Assembly: GCA_009193035.1 (NCBI GenBank)
Contig: SWDT01000193.1
Coordinates: 1-64,000 of the forward strand
DNA: 64,000 nt
From: Halicephalobus mephisto
Taxonomy: Eukaryota; Nematoda; Chromadorea; Rhabditida; Panagrolaimidae
Reading direction: 5' to 3'
Shown here: piece by piece, positions 41,001-48,455 of the stretch
Layout: each line of letters starts with the position of its first letter
How positions within the stretch are numbered: the stretch's first letter is position 1
Made by a program: the position numbers and the translations under genes
The notes under the pieces: generated by a model
What the model saw: the letters and a program-made list of their open reading frames with translations, nothing else
Told to the model about the DNA's origin: nothing
The model's database searches: none

Positions 41001-42176
41001 TTACAGGATTAAAAAGATTAGAAAACTATAAAATTATTTTTTCAAAAATAAAAAACTCAGAAAAGTTATTTTAAATTTTACAAATTCCCAATTTTTCTGG
41101 AAGCTTCCAGACATCCGAGATTTAATAATTGTAGCTAAAAATACGATAATGACGAATTGTAAATTTCCAATCTATATTGGAATTCCTAATCCGGGATTCC
41201 CCCTTTCAAGAATCGTTGTAGGATTAGAAATCTGATGTGATACACATAAAAAAGCACAACTTTTGGTACAGTAATAAATGGAAATCGTCACTATTAAGTT
41301 GTATTTTCGTCACAAATGTGAGATATTTATGGAAAATGTAACAATTGTGTTACATTTAGCAATTGTTAAGAAACTGAAAGTTACGCTTTTCTTTGAATTT
41401 AATGCAACTATATATTAGATATAATATATCTTATACATCATAGTCGTTTTAATGTATCCATATATCATATACAATCCACCGGTATTAATACAAAAAAACG
41501 TAATTCTTAGCTCAATAACAGATAGAAATCGTCACTATTAAGTTGTATTTTCGTCACAAATTTAAAATATTCATAAAAAACGTGACGATTGTTTTACAAT
41601 TTTATTCAAATTTCGCAATTGTTACTGAATCAAAAGTTACACTTTTTCTATGTATAGTCCATGGTTTTAAAAGTTCACTTTTTAAACTTCTTTATTCCAA
41701 AAAATAAAATTCCAAAAATCCAGAAAAATATTCTAAAAAACATCCAAAATCAAGAATTCTAAAAATTCCTCTCGAGACAATTTCCCTAAAAAATAAAATC
41801 TACATTCGAATTTTTCAAAAAAAAATTAAAAATTTATTTTATAAATTATAAATTATATATTATATATTATATATTTTTTATTTTATAAATTTTATGTATT
41901 TTTTATAAATAATTTACAATCTAATTACTGTGTTTTCAGTGTCATTACTGCGAACGGTCGTTCTCCATCAGCTCGAATCTCCAGCGTCACGTCAGGAACA
42001 TCCACAACAAGGAAAAACCGTTCAAATGTGCTCAATGCGACAGATGCTTCGGACAACAGACAAATCTGGACAGACATGTCAGAAAACATGAGGCACAAAA
42101 TCAAGACAAAAGTTCTTTAAATTTTTCTGCTGCAAATTTAATTGGAAAAAGATCCTTAACCAGTCAAGTTTGTTAA
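26054..42176 (+). CDS. egl-43: EGL-43, EVI1/PRDM3/16-family zinc-finger transcription factor
   Basis: Seven exons join in phase: 26054-26179, 32752-32862, 33365-33600, 38207-38500, 38924-39038, 39360-40316 and 41940-42176, giving 691 aa or more. The start ATG lies one base after a GTTACAG acceptor. Exons 1-3 encode a divergent PR domain ending [13 protein letters not shown]. Exon 4 has an acidic run and the first finger. Exons 4-6 encode fingers C-x2-C...H-x3-H, one with [10 protein letters not shown], one with [12 protein letters not shown], and a C2HC finger ending HKSLC, matching the EVI1 N-terminal cluster. Exons 6-7 encode the C-terminal trio ([31 protein letters not shown]), close to EVI1. 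Between the clusters PIDLK and PLNLT resemble CtBP-binding motifs. The C. elegans factor controls HSN migration and anchor-cell invasion. Intron 1 (6.6 kb) may hide another PR exon, and a shorter isoform from an internal promoter is likely. Confidence 0.93.
26735..26905. repeat. Inverted copies of the GGCGTTCTGTTCTGGATGCC repeat
   Basis: ATTGTGGCATCCAGAACAGA followed by ACGCCAAA occurs twice about 140 bp apart. It is the reverse complement of the units at 23470-24035, and the sequence between the two copies also matches in inverted orientation. Confidence 0.8.
27995..28240. repeat. Tandem repeat, unit about 40 bp, in egl-43 intron 1
   Basis: About six degenerate units of the form GAAAATTTCAGAATCTTTTA followed by AAATATGGCT-like text. 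Confidence 0.65.
28585..28935. promoter_or_regulatory. Complex island in egl-43 intron 1
   Basis: GC-richer, non-repetitive DNA flanked by AT-rich repeats. Open frames occur on both strands but none has matching splice sites in the egl-43 phase. A CACCTG E-box lies at 28817-28822. It is a candidate cis-regulatory module by composition only; similar islands lie near 27240-27700, 30640-30870 and 31640-31930. Confidence 0.3.
29655..30020. repeat. Tandem repeat with TGCGAGCAAACTGCAG core
   Basis: Five units of about 60-80 bp each contain ATGTTGCGAGCAAACTGCAG or a one-base variant. Several continue with TTTTACTTTGATGTCGAAAT and TTATAAATACAAATACTTAA. Confidence 0.8.
30295..30475. repeat. Minisatellite with CCCGCCACGAATTTTG core
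   Basis: Six units of about 28-30 bp read as poly-T, then GGTCCCGCCACGAATTTTG or close variants. They create chance Phe- or Lys-rich frames on both strands, which are not genes. Confidence 0.85.
31190..31600. repeat. Tandem repeat, unit about 115 bp
   Basis: Three to four units each contain GGCGTGATGTTCTTGGATGC, TTTCGTGTTAAATTTTAATA and ATGTTGCTCGCAGAGTGC. The two short words recall the GGCGTTCTGTTCTGGATGCC repeat and the TGCGAGCAA repeat elsewhere in the same intron. Confidence 0.75.
32040..32575. repeat. Tandem repeat, unit about 75-80 bp, next to egl-43 exon 2
   Basis: About six units each contain GTTTTGAAATCTTAGGTTAC followed by TGTAATATTTGAAAAAAT-like text. Confidence 0.75.
32863..33180. 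promoter_or_regulatory. Complex block in egl-43 intron 2
   Basis: Between the GTGAGT donor of exon 2 and exon 3 lies GC-rich, non-repetitive sequence with frames open on both strands. It is not needed for the coding model and no splice pair includes it in phase. It carries CACCTG at 33118-33123. It may be an enhancer or the first-exon region of an alternative transcript. Confidence 0.3.
33640..34335. repeat. Tandem repeat with TTTCGTGTTAAGACC core in egl-43 intron 3
   Basis: Many units of about 55-60 bp contain TTTTTCGTGTTAAGACCATT and GTTAAGACAAAGGAGTTTTT. The array begins degenerate and becomes more regular between 34090 and 34300. Confidence 0.75.
34560..35300. other. Low-complexity A/T stretch in egl-43 intron 3
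   Basis: Almost pure A/T sequence of TTTAAAATT-type words. I see no gene or defined repeat unit. Confidence 0.5.
35520..35830. repeat. Short A/T tandem repeat
   Basis: Repeating units of about 28-30 bp of the form AAAATTAGAAATTTCTAAAA. Low complexity. Confidence 0.65.
36000..36260. repeat. Tandem repeat, unit about 60 bp, GGCGTTGTGGATACTTAGCC
   Basis: Four units each contain GGCGTTGTGGATACTTAGCC and AACTTTTCTGGCGTTATGTT then CGCCAAAGTTCTTTTT. They create a chance open frame rich in [12 protein letters not shown] text, which is not a gene. Confidence 0.8.
36400..36850. promoter_or_regulatory. Complex island in egl-43 intron 3
   Basis: Non-repetitive sequence of moderate GC with a CAGGTG E-box at 36735-36740 and no supported exon. 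A second similar island lies at about 37540-37860. These are candidate regulatory modules by composition. Confidence 0.3.
37060..37340. repeat. Tandem repeat, unit about 122 bp
   Basis: Two and a half units contain ATAGTCCCACCACGAAAATT, TTTCTGATGTAATTGTTATT and TTTTCTTCGTAGGAACTGAG. The CCCACCACGAA word recalls the 30295-30475 minisatellite. Confidence 0.8.
40340..40920. repeat. Satellite-like array in the last egl-43 intron
   Basis: Units of about 45-50 bp such as GATACATTGAAACGATTCTG and CAGATATATTATATGCAATA alternate in a higher-order unit of about 190 bp: CCGCTATATTGAAACGTCTT recurs at about 40480 and 40670. The unit is self-complementary in parts (ATATATCGATATAT). It matches, in reverse complement, the linker of the composite elements at 9233-9642 and 41240-41652. 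Confidence 0.8.
41240..41652. mobile_element. Composite of two MITE copies with a fixed linker (copy 2)
   Basis: It has the same architecture as 9233-9642: elements at about 41240-41398 and 41481-41652 with the linker between them containing TATAATATATCTTATACATC and TCGTTTTAATGTATCCATAT. It lies inside the last egl-43 intron, about 320 bp from the satellite-like array. Confidence 0.75.
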
Positions 42177-42533
42177 ATTTCCAAGGTTTATTCCACTTTT
42201 AAAATTTTTCCTTTCAAGACGCATATCTTTTTATTTTTTTTTCGTACAAAATTATTTTTAAACAATTTTTCTTCAGTCACGCAGTGGTAAGCCTTCACTA
42301 ATCCTCCTCTGATTCAACTGTTGAATCTTCTGTAATTTGTATTAACCGAAATTTCCATTCTACGTTCAAATTCGGATAAATAATAAACAATACAGGAATG
42401 TTAAAAATTTCAAAATTTCAACAACTCTTTCATATTTTTAATTCAGAAGTTTCCTTTATCCGGGATACTGTACCTACTGTAAAACTACGGTTTGAAAACT
42501 TCTGAATCTGAAAGAGTTATCAAAACCCAAAAA
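42177..42533. other. Convergent 3' spacer, egl-43 / thymidylate kinase
   Basis: This carries the 3' UTRs of two genes transcribed towards each other. AATAATAAAC-type polyadenylation-like text is at about 42375. No gene seen. Confidence 0.5.
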
Positions 42534-43759
42534 TCATAAACCAAAATCGGATTTCGTCATTTCTTCGACAACTTTTTCTCGCGATTCTTCGATGACCTTC
42601 TCCGTCAGTAGCTTCACGACTTCATGAACTTGATCGACACTGTCGTTAGCGTTGATAGTCTTCCAGTAACTGTTACCTTTGAACATCTCCATGTGACTTC
42701 TCACCTTGGCTTGAAAATCCCTTTTTTCCAAAACTTCGTCCCCGAAGCCTCCTCTGTTCGCAGCCACTTCAGGATCCACATCGAAAAAGAAAACAACATC
42801 TGGACGAAGCAGTCCGACTTCTGGAGAACATGCAAACTCCTTAGGAACGTCCTTGGAAAGGGTGTACGTGATTCCAGAGAACGAGTACCTATCAACGATT
42901 ACAGTAGTCCCAGATTTGAGAAGTTCTTCAATCTGTGGTTTCAGAAGCCATCTATTTGCAGTAAAAAGAAGATGAATCGCTTCTTTGGCCTCTCCGATGG
43001 ATTTAGCATGTCGAAGATAGTTGTCAATTGGAGGACCTGTTACTGGTTCTGACCGATCTAAAATTAAAAATAAAAAAACCTTAATGAATTTAATAGTGAC
43101 TAAAAAGATCATTACTGTCAAAGTCAGTCACTATCCATGGTTTCCACAAATATTACTTTTCGAAAAAAACTGAAATATATTTAAAACAGATAAATCATCA
43201 TTCATGATTTTTACACAATTATTTAAAAAAACAAATATTCTGATAATTAGCAGACGATATGTTAAATCATCGGAACCAGTCACTATCCATGGTCTCCATA
43301 AACACTATCTTTTAAAAAAACAATTATATTATCAGAAGATTAATAAAAAATACATTAAATCACCAAAATCAGCTTTTATCAAAAATCTTCATAAGTACTT
43401 TTTTCAGATTTTGAGTTTCAATGGAAATCTTAATATTCAGAATAATGACAGAGATTAACCTTTTCAATCATTATCCAAATTTATCTAAAACACCAGATGA
43501 CTACTATCAACCCTCTCATCATCCATGACTCACACTAACACTCATATTGAATAAAAACTACAAATCATAAAACAGTAATCAATTCCTATTACTTTTAGTT
43601 ACTATTCAATTCTCTAGTGTAATCTCGAAACTAACCTGGAAATCTCTGGATAACAGCTTTCTTTCCCGTTGATTCTAGATAATCCTTCAACTTCTGAGTT
43701 TGAGTGGTCTTCCCGCTTCTGTCTAGACCTTCAAAGACAATCAGAGCTCCTCTCGACAT
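42534..43759 (-). CDS. Thymidylate kinase (dTMP kinase)
   Basis: Two exons join in phase: 43759-43636 and 43057-42534, giving 215 aa, the usual length for DTYMK/Cdc8. The P-loop is FEGLDRSGKTT (residues 8-18). VIVDRYSFSG is the DRY substrate-binding motif, and the lid region follows RPDVVFFFDVDP. The enzyme phosphorylates dTMP to dTDP for DNA synthesis. An in-frame ATG lies 7 codons upstream (43780-43778), and TTTCTCAG and TTTCAG acceptors precede both ATGs. The downstream one gives the canonical start and was chosen; the upstream one would add MCKSFRA. The gene starts 238 nt downstream of the ATP synthase f stop codon on the same strand, so it may be the second gene of an operon. Its 578-nt intron contains decayed repeats around CAGTCACTATCCATGGT. 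Confidence 0.92.
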
Positions 43760-43997
43760 TGCTCTGAAACTTTTACACATTCTGAGAAAATGTTGGAAAT
43801 TCGAAAAAAATCAAAAACACGCCGTGTCGCGGACGAACCGAGTCTTGGTCTTTCCCGCTTGAAAATGACCTATAAATTTATCTCTCCACACGAACAATCC
43901 ATAATCAAACATCCTCAGTCTCACTAAGAATGCACCTATCTCATCTCTTAATCAATCGAAGAGATGAAGAGAAGAGGAGCATTCTAGATACTAAAAT

Positions 43998-44505
43998 CTA
44001 CCAGTGGTAAAGACATTTTTTGACTTCCCAGTAGCGATGTTGCTTGACGAGCCAGTTGAGGAAGGAATAAGCAAAGATGAAGCGGAAAATGGTCTTGATA
44101 ACGCTGGCATAGACTGGACCGGAGTAATATTTGTTGTGAACGCGCCAAACATTGCGCATGAACTCCTTGTAAATAGCACGGGGTGTCTTCTCACGGCGAG
44201 CAATCCAGGCACCGAGTTCGGAAATCTTGACGTCGAAGAGACGAGCATCACCTGGAAAGTTTAGTTTTCATATAAAACCGAAAGACAAGATCCTTACGAG
44301 GTCCGTAGTAACGCCAATGGCAGTAAGGTCCATGAACTTTGGGGTTGTAACGAGGGTCGAAGAGACCAATCTCCGTCTTGCTGATGACACGGTTGTAGAA
44401 GTACACTCCAAGTCGTTCGAATGCCCGAGAGATTGGGATGAAGATCAGGTCCGGAACCCATGGAGTCAACTTCGTGTGTGGAGGAGGAACGCGAAGAAAA
44501 CTCAT
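43998..44505 (-). CDS. Mitochondrial ATP synthase subunit f
   Basis: Two exons join in phase: 44505-44298 and 44251-43998, giving 153 aa. The N-terminus reads MSFLRVPPPHTKL and continues with a segment of basic and aromatic residues. A single hydrophobic helix near the C-terminus (FRFIFAYSFLNWLV) is followed by a short aromatic tail ending YHW. This is the nematode form of F1Fo subunit f (ATP5MF), an inner-membrane component of the peripheral part of Fo. C. elegans R53.4 has the same organisation as I recall it. ATG is preceded by TTTTCAG five bases upstream, consistent with trans-splicing. It lies just upstream of thymidylate kinase on the same strand. Confidence 0.85.
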
Positions 44506-45041
44506 CTTCACTGAAAAGCAATTGCATGGAAATTACGAGGTAATCCATAGAAATCACGCAAACACGGATAAAATTATATAAAGTAGTTAAAATCAACGAA
44601 ATTACATATGGTTTAAGGTAGTACTGAATTTAATATAATAAAAACAACAAAAATAACAACAAATCAAATATAAACGAAGAAAATTATTAAAATACGAATC
44701 AAAAAGAACATTTAAAAAACCGCGTTAATTTCTGTTAGAATCACAATTTTCAACCATTATGAAATAAATTCAAACTTAAGCAACATCATAAACCTAAAAA
44801 TTGAACGCATTAAATAAAAACTGAACAAAAAACTTTAGTTAAAACACATCCATCAAGAAAAAAATTAACAACGGAATAGAACTTCAGGCAAACTTTCGTG
44901 TCGAGACAACCACTCGCGACTAGTCAAAAGAGCAACAGACCAGGTCTCCTGCAGGAAAAACTGATCTAGTCATTTTATTTTTACTTTTTATTTTTCTACT
45001 CAAATCTTTACATCAACAACAACAACTAATTACCTACATTA
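44506..45041. other. Intergenic, minus-strand spacer
   Basis: AT-rich DNA between mRPS25 and ATP synthase f. It holds one TTTCGTGTCGAGAC word (about 44896) of the dispersed family and a complex stretch around 44900-44970, a plausible promoter for the ATP synthase f / thymidylate kinase pair. No gene seen. Confidence 0.5.
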
Positions 45042-45597
45042 TTACAAAAGATTATGATTCCAACGGAATTTTCCTTTTGCATATTTCGGGGCTAGTAACA
45101 AAGAAGTACACGGCTGCTGACCTTGGACTTCACAGAGACACTGTCTTTTACAAGTAACTCCAAATTCTGCCGGATTATGGTCTTGCATTGTTTCCAAGAA
45201 CTCCCTCCTTCTGACCAATGGAGTCTTGCCCAACGTCGTTTGTAAAGTTTCTTCAACTTCCTCTTTGGATTTCCCTTCAAGATCAAAAAGTACTTCTCGT
45301 CCATCCTCTAAAAAGCAACCCAGTTTAAAAATATCCACAAAAATACTTACTTAAAATAGCCATTGCAAACGGAGTAACTACAAAATCCTTCTTTTTCACC
45401 AATTGAAGATGAGGATTCTTGTATTGAAGCTGAGCCCAATGCCAGAAAATGAAATCTCGAGTTCCTTGTTGTTCTGGATGAGGGCGGCCGTGGTACCCAA
45501 TGAGAAGGACAGACACATCATCTCTGAGGATTACTTTGCCTTGATTAAGATAGAAAAAAGTCCGCCGAAGCGGCATCGCTCCACGCATGAACGGCAT
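45042..45597 (-). CDS. mrps-25: Mitochondrial ribosomal protein S25
   Basis: Two exons join in phase: 45597-45351 and 45307-45042, giving 170 aa, close to human MRPS25 (173 aa). Family marks are the start MPFMRG...PLRRTFFYLNQG, the QYKNPHLQL segment and the C-terminal CLCEVQGQQPC, which matches CICEVEGQVPC of the human protein. It is a structural protein of the mitochondrial small subunit. TTTCAG lies eight bases before the ATG. The gene begins 137 nt downstream of the AIMP2-like stop codon on the same strand, suggesting co-transcription. Confidence 0.88.
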
Positions 45598-45733
45598 CTT
45601 GAGATCTGAAAGACTAAAAATAACGAAATTCGACGGTAAATCAAATATGAAATCTGCAATTAAACAGATGACTTGAAATCTGAAGAGAAAACAAGTATTT
45701 TATAAGATTCCAACGAAAACGAATAATATCCCC

Positions 45734-46620
45734 TTAGGCACTGGCCAAAGCTTCGGCGATCCTGTTGACAAACATCTCAACGTTGTTAGGTAAGACCGTC
45801 GTTGACTTGACCAAGACGTAGAGAACAAGGTCGGGCAAAGTGACGGATCCGATCTTGTTGAGCAAATCGAAAGCTCCGAGATGTCTGCTCATCTCACGGA
45901 TCACAGAATCAACTGCAGTCTTGTTCGTAAGGACTTCATCCGCCAAGTTGAGCCAGTGAGAAGTTTGACGAAGATTTGGATCTTGTTGCGAGTACAGTCC
46001 AACAACTTCGCCAAGAACAGTCAGAACTGGTGTAAACCCTTCGTAATTGCTCTTCTTGCCGTTAGCAGCAGTCAGAGTAGCTTTGATCCCTAAAAATAAT
46101 TATGAATAAAGATCCATATAAAAAACCTGCCTTGATTGTCGGCTTGGTTGACGACGATATTCTGGCCAATTCCTCTTCTGGTAGCAAAATCCCGAAGGAA
46201 AGAAAGAAGATCGCCATACATCTTACCGTAGGAAACCTCCAATTGTCCATCCAGCTTCTTGTAATTCTGAAGCTTGTAATGGAAGACAACATTGCCTCTG
46301 AAGTGAGTTGCGCCTTCAGAATCCGCTTCTTCGCGTTTCTGTTTTTTGGATTCCTTCTTCTCTTGAGGTTGTGGCTTCTGTTTAGCATCACCAGAAGATG
46401 CAGGTCGTTGTTTCACGTAATTCAAAATATCCCGAGTCAAATCAGTGGTCAACTGGACACTTTCTCGAAGAAGGTCGGCCAACTCAGAAACAGAACAACT
46501 AGAAGCGGAAGTATTCGGAACATTATTGGCTTCCGCATGGTAACTCGGGAGCTTGTACATTATTTCAGCTGGAGTAACGTTCTCTTGAACAAAAGGAGGA
46601 AGACGATACATCGTCGACAT
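45734..46620 (-). CDS. AIMP2-like aminoacyl-tRNA synthetase complex scaffold
   Basis: Two exons, 46620-46131 and 46089-45734, give 281 aa. The N-terminus has MYRLPPF and MYKLPSY, like the MYRLP segment of AIMP2 (p38). A leucine-rich stretch and a charged linker (KKESKKQKREE) follow. Then comes a C-terminal helical domain resembling a GST C-domain (SHWLNLADEVL, LPDLVLYVLVKS), as in AIMP2. AIMP2 holds together the cytosolic multi-synthetase complex. The only splice that keeps frame uses a GC donor (CAAG|GCAGG) with a TTTTTAG acceptor, a 41-nt GC-AG intron; the adjacent GT would shift the frame. TTTCAG lies eight bases before the ATG. The family call rests on motif resemblance and length (human 320 aa). 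Confidence 0.65.
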
Positions 46621-47027
46621 CGCAGAAGCTGAAATCGAAGATTCAATAAAAATCAAAAATACCATATAAATCCACAACTATTAATCACGTAATGTACAAT
46701 TACCAATTTATAGTACAGAACAAAGGATTTTTTAAAAATTTGATATATGAAACCAAAGGAGAAAAAAATTCCAGTTTTGTTGGGGACGAATACCGTATCA
46801 AGGTACTAAATATTATCAAAATAATGACCCAGTAATATCGCTAGAACACAATTGATGGAGGTTCATTGAATTTAAAAAGTACTGTAGACGAACACAACGA
46901 GAAACAACTCCAACGAGGATTCTGAGGGAAAGCTGATCAGAAACAACTGCATCGGCAACCCAGAACAGAACGCCAAAAAACAACTTTTATTCAACAACTT
47001 TCCATTTTCAACAATATATAACTATTT
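46621..47027. other. Intergenic spacer
   Basis: AT-rich DNA with one isolated CAGAACAGAACGCCAAA word (about 46962), the reverse complement of the egl-43 upstream repeat core. The rest is a likely promoter for the AIMP2-like gene and 3' UTR of the GST gene. Confidence 0.5.
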
Positions 47028-48311
47028 TTATTCCGCATAATCCTCGATACACGGGGTTTTGTTAGATACATATTTCAATTCTCTTCCTTCCAAAATCGGT
47101 CTTCTCTCAGGGATATGCTCTGGATTCTCCAGGAAATGATCGATCATCTCTAACCTCATGATTTCGTTCGACACAAAACAATGGGATTCCGTTCCAAATT
47201 CTATCCACGGAGTTCCTAGGGCCTAAAACAACAAAATCAACAGAATTACAAAACTAAAAAAACAAACATCAACCACAGTTAATTTTCTTGTTTGTTCGAG
47301 TAAAATTCTGACGTTTTCGGGGAATTCCACTCTCGACACGATTTCATTCATGATTCTGAACTCTATTCCTAGTTCTCTCGATATCTAAATAAACAATGCT
47401 TAATAATAATAATAATGAAACTTACTTTGAAAAATTTTGCGACTTTATTTATTTTTTCATTTTCGAGCCAGATTTTGTCGAAGAAAGCTTCTAGAAAAAT
47501 TTTAAAATATTCGGGATTTTCTCTTTTCAATTGGATCAACAATAATAAAGCTGATGCTGACCGTCTTCCAAAAGGTTCTTGACCCTGAAAAAAGTAATTT
47601 AATATTATTATAAAAATCAGAAATTAATTTTTCTACGAAATTGTCTCGGGAGGAATTTTAGGAATCACAGTAACCTGCGAGATAATTGTGATTTTAGGTA
47701 ATCTGTATTTGTTATTGTATATAATCAGAAATTAATTTTTCTACGAAATTGTCTCGGGAGGAATTTTAAGAATCACAGTAGTTTAAAATTTCGATTTTGT
47801 GTGATTTCGTAAGTGATATTTTAAAACTATTCTGTTTAAACATATTTAAAATCATCCACATCAAAGTCATATAGGGTATAGAACCCTCCGTTTACCCTTA
47901 ATGGCAGAGGATCATATATGAAAATGTTAATAAATATCCAAGAAATCAAACTACTCGTTATTGAAAAACTTTTTTAATAAATTCCTCACCCAGTAAAATT
48001 TCTCCGGTCCCTTGAGATCATATAGCTTAGCAATCATATCCAATTCGTGAGATAAATAATTTCTTTTAACTATCGACACTCCTTCATATAGTGATCCTTC
48101 TGAAAATTTAAAACTATTTCGAAAATCCAAAAAAAAATTTACGAGAATATTTGAAAACTTTCGGACCAATAACCGGGACATAATCGATTTCGAAATTTCG
48201 TTTTTTCCTCCATTCTGGAAGTTTCTTCTGAATCAACTGGTACCCCAAGTAGGAATGAGGACACAACAAATCAAAATGATACAGTAACCTCAACGAAGTA
48301 TTTCCTGCCAT
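47028..48311 (-). CDS. Glutathione S-transferase kappa-like (DsbA fold)
   Basis: Five exons join in phase: 48311-48143, 48099-47990, 47584-47426, 47384-47277 and 47222-47028, giving 246 aa. The start YHFDLLCPHSYLGYQ matches the kappa-class active-site region (DxxSPYS-like, with Ser as the expected catalytic residue). The end has GTPWIEFG, like the conserved GxPxF segment near the C-terminus of the class, then EMIDHFLE. Kappa GSTs work in mitochondria or peroxisomes on glutathione conjugation. ATG follows directly after an ATTTTAG acceptor. It starts 144 nt downstream of the MED15-like stop codon on the same strand. It corresponds to the C. elegans gstk group, but which member is unclear. Confidence 0.82.
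47620..47790. repeat. Duplicated block in a GST kappa intron
   Basis: The block AATTTTTCTACGAAATTGTC then TCGGGAGGAATTTTA and GAATCACAGTA occurs twice about 110 bp apart. Confidence 0.75.
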
Positions 48312-48455
48312 CTAAAATTCTCCAAAAACCTAAAACCAAAAAAACAATAAATAACAAAAGAAAATAAACTTTTCACAATATCCCATGAAATTCAAATAAA
48401 TCAACTTTTACCATAAATATCAACATATAATCACATTTCTTCAACTCGCACTTTT

